Assembly (NCBI GenBank): GCA_015522385.1
Contig: WAMJ01000081.1
Coordinates: 1 to 5,741, forward strand
Direction: 5' to 3'
Source of the DNA: Candidatus Heimdallarchaeota archaeon
GTDB lineage: Archaea > Asgardarchaeota > Heimdallarchaeia > Heimdallarchaeales > Kariarchaeaceae
DNA length: 5,741 nucleotides
Positions 5,340 to 5,741 of this stretch are shown piece by piece. The notes below the pieces were generated by a model. It worked only from the letters and a program-made list of their open reading frames with translations, was not told the origin of the DNA and did no database searches. A program made the translations under genes and the position numbers. Positions within the stretch are counted from its first letter, which is position 1; the number at the start of each line of letters is the position of its first letter.

Positions 5340-5358
5340 CAGGTCTATAGACTACCTG
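5340..5358. promoter_or_regulatory. Near-palindrome between TATA box and start of the SBBP gene
   Basis: CAGGTCTATAGAC followed by TA and CCTG would be a 16-base palindrome but for the two-base interruption; GTCTATAGAC (5343-5352) is itself perfect. CACAGGT (5338-5344) repeats the arm of the palindrome at 4174. An operator is plausible but unproven. Confidence 0.35.
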
Positions 5359-5741
5359 ATGATAAGATCAGTCCACATTATACTGATCCTACTGTTCGCG
5401 AGCGTAACCGTACCTACCACCGCTGTTCTCCACGAGGACTGCCCCGTCCAGGAGGAGCCTGATATAGATTCGATCTTCACCACTGTGGAGCTGGGTGGAA
5501 GCGGAGAGGAGACCGGAGTGACTGCAGAGCTTGGATCCGACGGTTTCCTGTACATCGCGGGGACGACATACTCAGAGGACTTCCCGACGAGGAACTCCCA
5601 GAACACCACGTACGGGGGGAAGGGTGACGCCTTTGTGATGAAGTACGACCTGAACGGTACGGTGGTCTGGAGTCTACTGTACGGTGGAAGCGAGAAGGAG
5701 ATCGTGGGGGACATCGCAGTTGGGGACGGCTACCTGTACAT
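5359..5741 (+). CDS. Exported SBBP-repeat beta-propeller protein, 3'-truncated
   Basis: The gene runs off the window; 127 residues are visible. A signal peptide is clear: MIRSVHIILILLFASVTVPT, with Arg3, a hydrophobic core at 5-18 and a likely cut near Ala22. The mature part has typical SBBP (beta-propeller) repeats: LGGSGEETG at 45-53, DGFLYIAGTTYSEDFPT (61-77), YGGKGDAFVMKYDLNGTVVW (85-104), then the next repeat beginning YGGSEKE at 108-114 and DGYLY at 123-127. Such proteins are secreted or surface-bound in archaea and bacteria, probably for adhesion or binding; no enzyme motif is seen. The start is set by the TATA box about 27 bases upstream and by the signal peptide beginning at this ATG. 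Codons are G/C-rich, unlike parts of the HNH gene. More repeats and perhaps an anchor are expected beyond the window. Confidence 0.88.
   Translation, partial: MIRSVHIILILLFASVTVPTTAVLHEDCPVQEEPDIDSIFTTVELGGSGEETGVTAELGSDGFLYIAGTTYSEDFPTRNSQNTTYGGKGDAFVMKYDLNGTVVWSLLYGGSEKEIVGDIAVGDGYLY

Overview
The window reads as an archaeal accessory or variable region. Most genes have an AT-rich TATA-like box centred about 25-29 bases upstream of the start codon and little or no leader, as expected for archaeal leaderless transcription. Arginine is written largely with AGG/AGA, GTG starts are common, and the last gene is an SBBP-repeat exported protein of a kind frequent in archaea. The lineage cannot be fixed from this stretch.

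Layout. Bases 2-586 (+) hold the 3' part of an unrecognised gene; its end is overlapped in another frame by a lysine/arginine-rich reading frame (534-644) that may be its real C-terminus or a separate small protein. Bases 713-1819 (+) encode an HNH nuclease fused to a C-terminal region resembling the one found behind AlbA_2/Schlafen-like domains; it is locally AT-rich and is the clearest defence-like gene here. Convergent with it, overlapping stop to stop, is a 482-residue cysteine-containing winged-helix protein (3262-1814, -). A 307-base AT-rich interval with phased ATTACACT repeats and divergent promoters follows. Downstream come three small leaderless genes on the + strand: a zinc-ribbon protein (3570-4073), a TerB-like small protein (4186-4545) and a basic small protein with a Cys cluster (4965-5321). 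A 419-base gap between the last two carries its own TATA boxes and a large imperfect hairpin, so it may encode a structured RNA. The window ends inside a secreted SBBP beta-propeller gene (5359 onward).

Functionally, the genes do not form one recognisable pathway. The + strand genes from 3570 onward each have their own promoter rather than sharing an operon. The best candidate for something new is the HNH fusion beside a multi-cysteine winged-helix protein whose promoter region has operator-like repeats. A second is the set of small metal-binding-like proteins with palindromic sites at their starts. Linking these into one system is inference only.
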